Notes under the pieces: model-generated
Told to the model about the DNA's origin: nothing
The model's database searches: none
The model's input: only the letters and a program-made list of their open reading frames with translations
Assembly: GCA_037903475.1 (NCBI GenBank)
Contig: JBAJFG010000047.1
Span: 1,464,001-1,528,000 of the forward strand
DNA from: Ancylostoma caninum
Taxonomy: Eukaryota; Nematoda; Chromadorea; Rhabditida; Ancylostomatidae
Direction of reading: 5' to 3'
DNA length: 64,000 nucleotides
Translations under genes and position numbers: made by a program
Part shown: in pieces, positions 61,274-64,000 of the stretch
Layout: every line of letters begins with the position of its first letter
Numbering within the stretch: position 1 is the first letter of the stretch

Positions 61274-64000
<2,727 letters not shown>

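Overview
The window is nematode nuclear DNA, most likely from a clade V (strongylid or hookworm-like) worm. I infer this from three things. Short exons are joined by TTTCAG-type acceptors and GTAAGT/GTGAGT donors. An intron carries an interstitial run of the nematode telomere hexamer TTAGGC. A villin/supervillin gene and a Rho-kinase gene lie on the same segment; from memory, viln-1 and let-502 share the C. elegans cosmid C10H11. No bacterial, organellar or viral genes were seen, and no tRNA, rRNA or CRISPR array.

Only three protein genes can be supported, and all three are split by introns, so single open frames do not show them. (1) A 19-exon supervillin/villin-like gene runs on the minus strand from 27334 down to 15851. 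Its exon phases all close to an 897-residue protein with gelsolin-like repeats and a perfect C-terminal villin headpiece. (2) A five-exon plus-strand gene, 57802-60701, encodes a 201-residue protein that resembles only the N-terminal region of the INO80 chromatin remodeller and then stops, with no HSA or ATPase region. (3) From 61274 to the window end on the plus strand lie the first eight exons of a ROCK/LET-502 Rho-associated kinase. They cover the N-terminal extension and the kinase domain as far as the DWW motif after the activation segment. Genes 2 and 3 are only about 570 bp apart, and each begins right after a splice-acceptor-like site, so spliced-leader trans-splicing and perhaps an operon are possible.

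The rest is AT-rich non-coding DNA: about 15.8 kb left of the villin gene and about 30 kb between the villin and INO80-like genes. It is crowded with small DNA transposons. I can delimit an internally deleted mariner/Tc1 element (7234-7760), mariner-type MITEs (12645-13000, 53393-53932), a mariner copy split by a nested Tc1-like element (22883-24902), a Helitron-like element (17248-18190), hAT-like MITEs (30815-31078 with an 8-bp target duplication, and 49527-49780), an eight-copy palindromic MITE family confined to 28.8-52.7 kb, a second MITE family with long inverted arms (42363-42613 and 62930-63186), and several other foldbacks. There are also tandem duplications, minisatellites and microsatellites. 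Many of these insertions sit inside introns of the three genes, which explains their length.

The most interesting object is the stand-alone INO80 N-terminal-like gene beside let-502. If real, it implies that the INO80 N-terminal module has been separated from its ATPase in this lineage.
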